From Anthopleura xanthogrammica (taxonomy: Eukaryota; Cnidaria; Anthozoa; Actiniaria; Actiniidae), in the NCBI GenBank assembly GCA_964019055.1, contig OZ025216.1, forward strand, positions 11,487,914-11,551,913: DNA of 64,000 nucleotides, given 5' to 3'. Every line of letters begins with the position of its first letter. Position 1 is the first letter of the stretch. The notes below the pieces were generated by a model. It had not been told where the DNA came from, searched no databases, and was given only the letters and a program-made list of their open reading frames with translations. Made by a program: the position numbers and the translations under genes. Below are positions 12,858 through 22,315 of the stretch, piece after piece.

Positions 12858-12985
12858 AAAGTTATAAATAAAAAAGAGTATAACGCGTAGTTTCGGTGCT
12901 CAGCCTGCACCATTCTCAAGCAATAAAGTGAAAAATTATAAAGTCAATGTCTATATACGAAAATATTAGTACACAAATTTACTAA
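12858..12985. mobile_element. 128-bp insertion with 15-bp target duplication, unit 1
   Basis: Flanked by TGACTAGTTCATCAT (12,843-12,857) and TGACTAATTTATCAT (12,986-13,000). Units 0, 3 and 4 hold a single copy of this 15-mer and no insert, so the flanks behave as a target-site duplication. The insert contains GTTTCGGTGCTCAGCC and no coding capacity. The duplication length suits a retroposed (SINE/LINE-type) insertion, but the family is not identified. Confidence 0.7.
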
Positions 12986-13105
12986 TGACTAATTTATCAT
13001 TAAATAAAATTAAAAAACGGTGAAAATCACAAAACAGAGCTGGGCTCCACTTTGAGGGGCACTTGGACGAAAATCGATGAAAATTGAAAATGACTTGAAA
13101 CTTGG

Positions 13106-13559
13106 TTAATAATATAGATGCAAAAATTTCTCACTTCTGATTGGTTTAAAGCAGTGCAGTTTCCCTGAAACACCAGTGCAAAAACGTGAAACACCAGTGC
13201 AAAAACCTGAAACACCGGTGCAAATTACAATTTCCGAAAACGGTCTTGAAACCAAATTTTTTTTGATTCTGCTGTTGATAACATTATCAAGCATCAAGAC
13301 TATGCATTTTCTGACCGCGAAGGAACAAGTTTAAGCGGTGAAAACGGCTAAAAAGTTGGTGATTTTGTTTGTTTTTGAATAAATATTTTGTCGCTTTCAG
13401 TTGAAGAGCGCGCGCTGCTGACGCTATCCACGTCATTGAGCGCGCGCTCAATGAGCTCTTGAAAAACACACATTTGATCAACACTCTATGAATATTTATG
13501 AGCATCAATATTAATTAACAAGGAATTTTGGTTCGAAATTTTTGCATCTATATTATTAA
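13106..13559. mobile_element. 454-bp MITE with perfect 25-bp terminal inverted repeats
   Basis: The left terminus (13,106-13,130) begins TTAATAATATAGATGC and the right terminus (13,535-13,559) is its exact reverse complement. No transposase is encoded. Inside (about 13,158-13,222) are three tandem copies of a roughly 20-bp motif with the core GAAACACCAGTGCAAAA. The element is absent from every other unit, so it inserted after unit 1 diverged or was lost elsewhere by homogenisation. Confidence 0.8.
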
Positions 13560-13561
13560 CA

Positions 13562-13726
13562 AGAAATCGCATGGTTTTCTCGTGCACTTTGGAATAAATT
13601 TGCATTCGCGGGTTATCAAAAAGCTCAAATAGCACTCGCCCTATCGGGCTCGTGCAATTTTGAGCTCTTTCAAAACCCGCTCGTGCAAATTTATTCCAAA
13701 GTGCACTCGAAACCATGCGATTTCCT
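13562..13726. mobile_element. Foldback element abutting the 454-bp MITE
   Basis: An almost complete palindrome. The left arm contains AAATCGCATGGTTTTC and the right arm the matching GAAACCATGCGATTTCC, with inner arms pairing through GTGCACTTTGGAATAAATTT. It is found only in unit 1 and is non-coding. The 454-bp MITE and this element together interrupt the GGTTAAACATATC sequence that is continuous in other units. Confidence 0.75.
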
Positions 13727-14150
13727 ATACTAAACATATCTATATGGCCCCAATAGTAGCCAAGCAACATATTTTCTTCACAGTCAAAAGTGGCAGATAA
13801 AAATTTATCAATTATTTTAGCATCTAAATTGTGAGTAAATGGCGTCATTTACTCAACCCTATTGTTCTTTCAGCTTTTAAACCAAATTTATCAACTGCAA
13901 TTGGCTTCCAAGCTAGAATTTTTGCCAATCTCAAATATTTGAATTATTCGGACTCTCAAAAATCGGGGCGTTTTCATCCAAGTGCTCCTTTAAAGTATAG
14001 AGCTTTTATCACACGGCGGTTATGTTTATTCCCATGAAAGCAAAATCTTTTGTTTGGAACGCTCTTAAACGCCTGAAAGCGAGGACAAGGGGACCCAAGT
14101 GATTCAAAACCCATTGTTTCAACCAATATGGCCGCCACGTGATTAAAGCG

Positions 14151-14268
14151 AATAGACCCCTTGCAGCACGTCGGAATTTGGAGGACAAAACAATAGGTTC
14201 AATTTCTCAATTCTTTTGTTTTGCCCTCCAATTTGAGCTGTATTCCGAATTGCTGCAAAGGGTCTATT
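14151..14268. repeat. Inverted repeat downstream of alpha stop, unit 1
   Basis: The left arm (AATAGACCCCTTGCAGCA...) and right arm (its reverse complement) flank a short AT-rich loop; inner arms pair through GGAGGACAAAACAA. Units 0, 2 and 5 have one arm-like sequence joined directly to the coding region, which removes the last part of the receptor tail. Confidence 0.7.
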
Positions 14269-14293
14269 ACTGTCCACCCGAGTATTTGCTTAT

Positions 14294-16047
14294 TCAGGGT
14301 TGGCTCCTATCACGAATTCTCCGCCCAGGCATGGGATTTAGATGGGTTACAGGCGAAATACGATTAGAGATTCCTATCTTATTCAACGATCTCAAGATTC
14401 TTCCTTTCAAGACCTGGCGAAAGTTATCATTTCGAAAAGCATGCAAATTAGGATTTATGCAGGAATTTAGGCTTAAACATAGCAATGGAAATATCTTGAC
14501 AAAAAGTTCTATCGCAACTTTGCTTACTTCAGATAACCCACCAGCATCACTATTGTCCATGATCTTTCTACTAATAAGTAAAACACTTAAACCAATGAAA
14601 AGCACTGGAAAGAAAAAGAAACACATATTGCTGAAGACCAGAAGAGCGATTCGCTTGGCCAGTTTGGATTCCCTCCTAACGCCCGCATCATGAGCAGCCC
14701 TCTTGACAGTGAAATAAATATGGACGTAAAACCCAAAGCTGATGCCATATAATATCAAAGCTGTTACACCGATAAACAGCGTGAAAGCGAAGACGCTGAT
14801 GTGAAAGGAATCAGGACGAATTGGTATACACTGGAATGTGAATCCATAGAAATTATGATATAAAGCAATCCCTGTCAAGAATGCTGCGAGAAGCCAGCAA
14901 ATTAGGATCAAAATGGCAGCCAAACGACGTGTAATCCGTACTTCTGGTTGCAAGCTGTAGACGATAGCTAAATATCTTTCTAGGGTTAAATAGAATGAGG
15001 TGACGACTGCACTTGCTTGGCCTAGCATCCAAAACATGCCTATTTTCCAGCAGTGATGTGGGCCGTAATGATATGATTGAATAAACGAAACGGTATTCAA
15101 ATAAACAGTGATTGCGATGGTATAGAGTCCCGTCAGAAAATCACTGAATGCCATGTTGCACACGAACAGCATGCAGACGTTGTTACGAAGGCGCCTGGAT
15201 GTGATGACATTCAAAAATGTTACAAAATTGAAAACCACCGACAGTCCACCCAAAAATGATTGACAATTCATTGCTAAAACGGTCTCGTCCCAACAATCAT
15301 TGACAACTTCTTGGTAAGACAAAACGTTTCTTTCTAAACAATAAAAATGATTATCGCATTTAAAATCAAACTGTGTATGACTCAAGAATTGGATTAATGG
15401 CGACGAGACATTGGCACCAATTTCACGAAAATAACATAACTCGGTGAAACTGAAGTCAAGCACCTGAGTTTCGTTATAGTTTCTGAAAAACAAACAATTG
15501 GTACATTCCGCTGACCAGGTTAAGCCTATTATCCGTTGGAGCATGCGCAAATGAAGAAACTTTCTCTCTGGTTTCCAGTGCACTATTCCTGTAGCGTCCA
15601 ATGTTGACAGCGAGGGGAATATGCTCGACAAGTTGCCAGTAAAAGTTTGAAGTGGATTCATGGAGAGATTCCTGGTTGTAAAAAAACTAAACTTCAAACT
15701 TCAAAACAAACTGAAACAGTACAGATGCATAACTTAAGCGCATGCGCCAATTAAAGATCCCGTAATAGAAAGAAATGATGCCTGGTACTTACAGAGTGGT
15801 GAGGTTGTCAAGACCATAGAATGCGTGGTATGTCAGTACTTGGATGTTGTTGCTTGCAAGAGACCTAATATCAAAACAGTACGTGTGAGCCTGCTGATGG
15901 TTTCTAGGTTTTCTTCATAACACAGGGAACCCGTTAATGTTAAACCAATGAGTTTGAATGACCTTTCACTCACGTTTAAACTAAACCTTTACAATATTTT
16001 ATCCTTTAAAAATGATTATCATCAATATGTAGATTATTGTTAATAAT

Positions 16048-16087
<40 letters not shown>

Positions 16088-16332
16088 TCGTTACTTGATG
16101 AAAAACTTTCAGGAAATTAATTAATAATAATAAAATAATGGCAATATAATAATAATGATAATGATTAAAAGAAAGTAATAGTATATTATAAATAATAATA
16201 TAATATCAATGTAATAATAATCAAGTAATAAAAATATTATAATACTAATAACTGATATCATAAATGATAATAATAATAACAATATTTAATAATATAATAA
16301 TAATATAATACTAATAATGATAAAAACAATAT

Positions 16333-16364
<32 letters not shown>

Positions 16365-18080
16365 TTATATATTCAGTAACAAAGCCCAGGCACGACCCGC
16401 TTGTTATTGTAATTGAAAACGACAGAGGAAAAACATAAAGATACCATAATAATAATAATAATAATAATAATAATTTGATGTTTATGTTGCTTGGTGAAAC
16501 TCAGAATATTCAGTAATAATAATAATAATATATGATAATATCATTACAGATAACGTTTTGCCTAAACTTACAAGTCTTGTAGTCCCCTAAACAAAGACAG
16601 CCCTCCTTCAGTGATATTCTGTAATCCGTTTGAGGAGAGATCTCTAAAGAGAGAATATAAAGTTGAAGTAAGAATCCTTCGATACATTTAGTTTTTAGGC
16701 TCCCAAAAGGTGCGCATCCTCGAAAATTCGACATCGAGAATTTGGTTATTTTAACGTAATAGTCAATTTGACTGTTAAAGCCTGGTTTTCACTAGCGACG
16801 CAAGCACAGTAGCAAGCACAAAACACAAGCAGGCCTCCCGTTTTCACTACCACGCAAGCACAAGCGCAGGCACAAACGCAAGAACAAGTATCAAATTGTT
16901 TTGATCCTTGCGCTTGTGCTTGCGTCGTAGTGAAAACTAGGCTTAACTTAAAACTGTTTATTATTCTGATTGATTTTATTCTTGATAACTCTTGTTTTTT
17001 AAGAAATCGAATTCACAATTTTATTGGGTATTAGAATACTTGCACAGGCTTAGCCTCGTTTATAAGTCAGCTATCCAAACTTATAAACGAGACTAATCCT
17101 TTGCAAATGAATCCGTGGTCTTCAAAAACAGCGGTTTGAATCCTATTCGAAACTGGTGTATTCTCCCAAATCGCCTGGTTCGTGCTCTGAAAGGTTCCTT
17201 ATTTAAAAGCTAACAAGTGCTTGTTCCTTTTGAAGATCCAAGAGTTGCGGAAGTTTAATTTACTTTCACATATTAGCAATGACAGCAGTTTCCTGATAAG
17301 GGCTTGATTGTCAAGTCTTTACGAACTTTAGATTCATTTTCAAGCGCAGTTAGAGAACCATTTTTATTCAGTTTGAAACGAAAGAGCGTGAATTCTGCAC
17401 GTTTTGCTTATTTCGTTTGAATCAACTCGGCTAGAAAAGTTAGATGTCCACATGAGTTCAATCAATTTATAAAGAAATGCTATGCAAAGACAATTATAAG
17501 AAAAATTCATGAAAATATGAAGATCTCATTACATGAAGGGCTTCATGATGTGAAGCAAAACAATTTGTTTCCTTTTAAAAAATCTGTTGTTCATGTTCAA
17601 AAAACACTTCATTCTCTTTCTATACATTTCAAAATTCTCTTCGATTCGACGCTAAACAGAAAAACGATAAAGAAATCAAAATTTTTCTTAATGGAATTTG
17701 TGCTATTCCTTTTGTATTTCAGTTCTGTTAGCCTTATATCGAAAATCCAGAATGTTCTTGAGTTGAGAGACAGATTTTAACGTTAAGTACATTATACATC
17801 TTTATCGATTGTAGGTCAAGAGAAGTTGACAATAATTTTCTGGAAATCAGGTGTATCGTAAGTTCTTTCATTTCAAAACCCCTTGTTTCGAGTTCAGCGA
17901 CGGATAAAGAACTATAAAGTAAAACTTAAGTAACGTGAAAACATTTACTTGACTAGCTGTTAAGATCTCACGAAATGCCAAATCCATCTATAAGATTAAT
18001 TTTGGTTTAGAGAATGAAAGTGACTTCAAAATAATACAGGAATATGGGAAAGAAAGAAAGAAAGATAGTAGTAAAGAAAG

Positions 18081-18111
<31 letters not shown>

Positions 18112-18406
18112 GAAAGAAAGAAAGAAAACTAATTATAAAAAAAAACACCCAGAGGTATACAGTATTTTCAGAATAATTCAGTTTTACTTACAGTGCGATG
18201 ACTTGGTTCTTTGATGCGATCAAATCGTGTAGCTCACAGATTCTCTCAACACGACACTGAACGATGCTTATCGAGCCTCGACAAAATCCAGTCCTACTCG
18301 CAGAGCAACTAGGATCAATCGAGTTGTCCGCCAGGGCTTTTGGTCCAACGAGCCAAAAATAGATGTTAACAAGCAAAATGAAACGATGTTTTTTCAAAAG
18401 AGGCAT
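14294..18406 (-). CDS. LRR-containing class A GPCR, alpha-type, unit 1
   Basis: Exons: 18,192-18,406; 16,572-16,643 (LRR, 72 bp); 15,793-15,864 (LRR, 72 bp); 14,294-15,671. All junctions share one phase, and the spliced frame encodes 578 aa. The signal peptide (about residues 1-26) is followed by a Cys-rich cap. The two LRR exons give the pattern L-D-L-S-S-N-G-L and L-A-S-N-N-I, and a third LRR starts the last exon. The 7TM domain has ERY at the end of TM3, Trp in TM4, Phe where class A usually has Trp6.48, and a long basic tail. Peculiar to this copy: the TM7 motif is NPNLHAF (NPILHAF in units 2-5), and TM6 has NMCFFFF (NICFFFF elsewhere). Intron 1 is about 1.5 kb, intron 2 about 0.7 kb, intron 3 121 bp. 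The role is presumably a cell-surface receptor for a secreted peptide or protein; the ligand is unknown. Confidence 0.88.
16018..16545. repeat. AAT-rich microsatellite cluster in alpha intron 2, unit 1
   Basis: Several (AAT)n/(ATA)n runs separated by diverged AT sequence. Run lengths differ from unit to unit. A 17-bp variant containing AACTGATATCATAAAT is present here and in unit 5 but not in units 2-4. Confidence 0.85.
16779..16942. mobile_element. 164-bp MITE flanked by TTAA, alpha intron 1, unit 1
   Basis: Terminal inverted repeats of about 28 bp with mismatches (left AGCCTGGTTTTCACTAGCG, right the complement of GCCTAGTTTTCACTACG) are flanked by TTAA on both sides. The interior is made of GCAAGCACAAGC-type repeats. 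TTAA targets are typical of piggyBac-type elements (family knowledge); the assignment is an inference. The element is at the same place in units 1-5. Confidence 0.65.
17050..17096. repeat. 47-bp hairpin, alpha intron 1, unit 1
   Basis: Arms of 18 bp (TTAGCCTCGTTTATAAGT and its reverse complement with one mismatch) enclose an 11-nt loop. It is conserved in every unit from 1 to 5, probably as part of a short MITE. Confidence 0.6.
18049..18128. repeat. (AAAG)n microsatellite, unit 1
   Basis: A purine run of AAAG repeats with interruptions, in alpha intron 1 close to the first exon. Confidence 0.9.
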
Positions 18407-18589
18407 TTCAGATTACTTTAGAGTTCGTTCTTTTGCCTTGTTGCCGCTCGTTGTCATGCAATGATTGTTGACAGATCTACAACAAGTCTATATAATGAAT
18501 TTGACAGACAAACATGAGCCTGCAATACTTTTGGTCTCGGTTCACGGAAGTGAAGAGCAAATCCTCAATAACGATTTTTGATTGGCTGA
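18407..18589 (-). promoter_or_regulatory. Alpha promoter and 14-codon uORF, unit 1
   Basis: The minus strand has TTATATAG at 18,488-18,495, about 82 bp upstream of the receptor ATG (18,404-18,406). A CCAAT box (ATTGG on the plus strand, 18,581-18,585) lies upstream, and several CGGAAGT ETS-type motifs are on the plus strand. Between the TATA element and the start codon is an upstream ORF, 18,413-18,457: 14 codons and a stop that ends 6 nt before the receptor ATG. The transcription start is inferred, not observed. Confidence 0.55.
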
Positions 18590-20924
18590 TTACCATTTAC
18601 CGGAAGTCAACATTTCCCGCTCTTTTTCATTGGTACACGCGCGTCGCATGAACCGGAAGTCTATCTTTCCCGCTCTTTTTCGTGGGTCAGTAGACGCGTA
18701 AGCTAAAACTGATTGACAATTCATTGCCACAACCATGCCATCCCAACATAAACTGACATAGTCCAGAGAACGACCATAATTGTGGTTTACACAATGTTTT
18801 TGATTCTTGCATCGAAATTCGAAGTGAGTTTCATTTAGCAGTTGAAATAATGGCGACGACACATCAACACCAACTTCATTCGTAAGACAAAACCGTCGAG
18901 TAAAATAGTTCGCCATCTGAGTTTTATTATGGTTTCTGAAAAACAGACAATTGATACATTCCGCTGACCAGGTTAAGCCTATTATCCGTTGGAGCGTGCG
19001 CAAATGAAAAAATAACCTCTCTGGTTTCCAGTGCACTATTCCTGTAGCGTCCACTGTTGACAACGAGGGGAATAGGCCCGACAAGTTGCCAGTAAAAGTT
19101 CGAAGTGGATTCATGGAGAGATTCCTGATGTTAAAAAACTATAGTTCAAACTTCAAGAAAGACTGAAACAGTGCAGATGCATAATGTATGCGCATGCGCA
19201 AATTAAAGATCCCATAATAGAAAGAAATGATACCTGGTACTTACAGAGTGGTGAGGTTGTCAAGACCATAGAATGCGTGGTATGTCAAAACCTGGATATC
19301 GTTGTATGCCAAGGACCTTTTTTTTTTGCGGAGAGAAAAAGCCGGAGAAAAATCCACGATTTAAATTATTGAGAAGTTATGAGGGATTCAAAGTGTTACT
19401 TTTCAGATTGGGAGTAATGTTCTTAGTTTCAGTGAGACTTAAAGAAATGTTCTTGAGAAGATATGAACGAATGTAACAGTTTATGAGAAAGGGAATTAGA
19501 GGTTGTCTGAAACAGGGAAAAACTTGTGCTTAACCGAAATGGGTGTACTGAATAGTTGCCCTAAATGTGTCTTCCGGCTCATTGTGATATTTACAAAAAG
19601 GTTATCTACTTACAACGATTGTACTCCACTGAACAAAGATAGAGCTCTTTCCGTGATATTCCTTAAACTGTTGGAGGATAGATCTCTGAGGAAAGAAAAT
19701 ATAATAAGAAAATTGATCGAACACATGTATATTTTAATAATTACAATTTTGATATAGGGAATAGATCCACACTGAGGAATACGCACGGCGATCTCTCAAA
19801 TGCTATGGGTGGCGTACGCTGCTAACGCGTCGCCTTTCACCACTGTGGTTCAAAAAGCTCTGGTCTCCGGTTCGAGCCCTGCGGTTGCCGTATATGAATT
19901 AAGTTTGTTTGATGTGTTGTTCTCTCCTGTGCTACGAGGGTTTTCTCCTGGTACAAAACAGCTGAAACAGATATATTTTGTTTTATGTTTGGCAAATTTG
20001 AATGAGTAAAGATTCCTAACGTCGATTTTTGTAAGAAGTGAACATCGCTATTGATATACATAAGCAGCAGTACTTGGACGGCAACATCGAGAACTTACAA
20101 GACAAAAGATAAATATGCGAAAAGAAATCACTTCATTTATTCCCTATTTTTCATCTCATTAAATACTTTAGATCCTCAATAATATTCATTACATTTTACT
20201 CAATACCTTTTGATTTCAGTATATTTAATCTTGACTTTTTATTCTTAATTTTGAGATTTTTTTTTAGGAATTTTTAAGAATATTTCAGTATTGTAAAGCG
20301 CTTTTGGTATCACAGAATAAGCGCTATTGTATTTAAATTAAAATTATATTGTTATTGCTTTTTTTATTATTATTATGATTATCATTATTACCTTAATTAT
20401 TACATGAAATTTTCGCGATACTTTATTTTTGCGATTTCAAGTGATCAAGAATATGTCTTTTTGTTTTTGCTGTGACAATGGCGAAATTAGCGTGTCACGA
20501 AAATTTCCTGTAATAAGGTATCTACCAAATGTCTCTATGACACGCAATCAGCTCGATGGGAGAGCCCTGGGCAAAAACGTTTAATACAGAAAAAGAAAAC
20601 TCGCAAATAAAAGAATTTGTAAAAGATATTTTTTACATTGATAAAAATGATTTAGAAATTTATAGTTAAGCATAAAAACTGACTCAGTGACAGGATGTCT
20701 ACTTACAGTGCGATGACTTGGTTCTTTGGTGCGATCAAATCTTGTAGCTCACAGATTCTCTCAACACGACACTGAACATCGCTCACCGAGCCTCGACAAA
20801 ATCCATCCCTACTCGCAGAGCACGTAGAATCGATCGAGTTCTCTGCTAGGGCTTTTGGTCCAACGAGCCAGAACAAAATATCGAGAAGCAAAATGAAACG
20901 AAGTTGTTGAAGAAGAAGAAACAT
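18590..20924 (-). CDS. Truncated beta receptor: signal peptide, LRRs and hinge without 7TM, unit 1
   Basis: Exons: 20,707-20,924; 19,614-19,685 (LRR); 19,245-19,316 (LRR); 18,590-19,124. The spliced frame is intact and encodes 298 aa. Residues 1-260 match the beta ectodomain: signal peptide, Cys-rich cap, three LRRs and the Cys-rich hinge through MNCQSV. There, exactly where TM1 begins in other copies, a deletion of about 1,066 bp joins the hinge to former 3' flank. This adds a 38-residue hydrophilic, basic tail starting LAYASTDPRK before a stop. No membrane helix remains, so the product, if made, would be secreted or retained in the secretory pathway. It could act as a decoy ectodomain, or the locus could simply be a pseudogene. 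The beta TATAAAT element and all splice sites are retained, but the middle LRR acceptor has a weak pyrimidine tract, as in other beta copies. Confidence 0.72.
19831..19954 (+). mobile_element. SINE-like remnant in beta intron 1, unit 1
   Basis: Contains GGTTCGAGCCCTG, a near-consensus tRNA-type B box, followed by GAGGGTTTTCTCCTGGTAC. The element is cut at GGTAC compared with the longer unit 0 copy, so units 1-5 share a deletion of its 3' part. Confidence 0.5.
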
Positions 20925-20990
20925 CTCGGATGATTCACCTGTGCGTCTTAAATGAGGATGTTAATAGCAAGACATTTGATTTATACGCAA
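20925..20990 (-). promoter_or_regulatory. Beta promoter, TATAAAT element, unit 1
   Basis: TATAAAT on the minus strand at 20,979-20,985, about 55 bp upstream of the ATG. This would give a 5' UTR of only about 25 nt if transcription starts at the usual distance. Confidence 0.5.
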
Positions 20991-21360
20991 TTAACCGCTT
21001 CAACATACACTTATACAAAAAAAATAGACAGCAAATTAAGACCGCTAGATGGCAGCTTTACAATACAACACCCTTGGAACTTTTGTCATGAGGGGGATGC
21101 GCGTGAGATCAAACCGGTTGTTTTGAGATTCAACGTCATAAACTAACCCTCATTTGCTCCACCCAGAAATGTGGGTTGATGGACCGACTTCCACTAACAA
21201 GTCACTGGTCTCTATCCCTTAATTCGAGTAGTTGTGTCAAAATGTCCAACAGAAATGAAAATAGCACCTCGATATTAGTAAGAAGGCAAAGTTTCAGCTC
21301 ACAAGTTGACAATGGGAGAAATGGCATTGAATATAAAATATTTTATAATAAATATGAATA

Positions 21361-21400
<40 letters not shown>

Positions 21401-21922
21401 AGTAGTAATAAAAATAACAACAACAACAACAATAATAATGATAATAATGGCACAGGTAAAGGGGACTATTTGAGAATTTGGGTTTGATTGTGGTGGAGAT
21501 CTGTGAGAATGGTGGTGAAGTCTCGCTCTTCTTCCGGAAAAGGGTTTGTATGGGAAAATGTGTTGGCTGGCAAGCATGTTTTGAATTGAAACCTCGTCTT
21601 CTTACTACGGATATAGAAAATATAAATTCAAAGCACGAATAACAAAATATTTTTACTTTGGTACTCGGCCACCGACAAGCCTATAGGTGTTAGTTTTCTA
21701 AAAAAGATTTCGAACTAAAGAAAGCTATAGTTATCGAAAGAGACTCGTGTACTGTATGCTTTCCCCAATGATTCCGAGAGGGAATGCCCGCTCTTTTTTT
21801 GTGAGTAGACGCGTGTACTATCGACCACAAGCCAAACTTTTCTTCCTCGTGTATTTTACGTTTCTTTTACAAAAATGTGTTTCGTTGTGATCTTTTTTTA
21901 TCTTATCTATAGATATTTATAT
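20991..21922. other. Spacer between beta 5' end and gamma relic, unit 1
   Basis: Non-coding. It contains an (AAAT)n run at about 21,360-21,398 and, at 21,780-21,920, a tract homologous to the sequence just downstream of beta genes (AGACGCGTGTACTATCGACC). This indicates the gamma relic was once a complete neighbouring receptor gene. Confidence 0.55.
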
Positions 21923-22315
21923 TTATTCTAAATTATGAGGCTCTGGTGGATTTCGGCTCGAAACCCTGGACTTTTTCTGAAATAAAGGTGAAACACGATT
22001 CGAAAAGGATCTTATTTTGGCGAACAATCCAGTGAATCTTCTTATAAGGACCTCACGAAAGTTATCATTTCGAAAGGCATGCAACACGGGATTAATGCAA
22101 AAATTGAGACTTAAGCATAATGATGGTAAACAATCCAAAAACACTTTTTTAGCTGTGTCACTCGTTCTCGAACCGGCAACGAAGAAATTTTTGTGAAGGA
22201 GTGAAACTAATCCAAGAGAAAAAACCGGTAAAACGAAGAAAAAAACGTTGCTGAAGACCAGAATACCGATTCGCTTGGCCAGTTTGGATTCCCTTCTAAC
22301 GCCCGCATAAAACAC
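21923..22315 (-). pseudogene. Gamma receptor relic (TM6-TM7-tail), open, unit 1
   Basis: 130 codons open, starting with a non-ATG codon in the third intracellular loop and running through TM6 (VFFFVLP), ECL3 (VAGSRTSDTAKK), TM7 (NPVLHAF) and the tail to PHNLE. A run of T followed by AG immediately upstream on the minus strand looks like a splice acceptor but may be chance. No upstream exon of its own is found, so I treat it as a relic that stays open because the unit duplicated recently. Confidence 0.75.

Larger units (their letters stand above)
11624..14293. other. Spacer between gamma relic and alpha 3' end, unit 1
   Basis: Non-coding spacer carrying the 128-bp insertion (12,858-12,985), the nested foldback elements (13,106-13,729) and AT-rich palindromic sequence near 12,540-12,590. 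Short open frames here fall in transposon or low-complexity DNA. Confidence 0.6.
11624..22315. repeat. Array unit 1
   Basis: About 10.7 kb: alpha gene (14,294-18,406), truncated beta gene (18,590-20,924) and gamma relic (21,923-22,315). It has private changes: a nested transposon insertion of about 620 bp at 13,106-13,729 and a deletion of about 1.07 kb inside the beta gene at about 18,705. Confidence 0.9.

Noticed and set aside
13486..13848. 120-codon minus-strand frame
   Set aside because: Spans the two foldback elements unique to unit 1; no homologue and no conservation.
14139..14693. Plus-strand frames opposite the 7TM exons
   Set aside because: Antisense shadows of the receptor coding sequence; they change whenever the receptor has indels.
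17517..17780. 87-codon plus-strand frame recurring in every alpha intron 1
   Set aside because: Its repetition is explained by the unit duplication. It lies antisense in an intron, is rich in Lys/Phe/Ser from AT bias, and shows no silent-site pattern.
19855..19875. tRNA gene at the GGTTCGAGCCC motif
   Set aside because: Only a B-box-like element is visible; no cloverleaf or acceptor stem can be drawn, and the downstream part matches a SINE-type domain.
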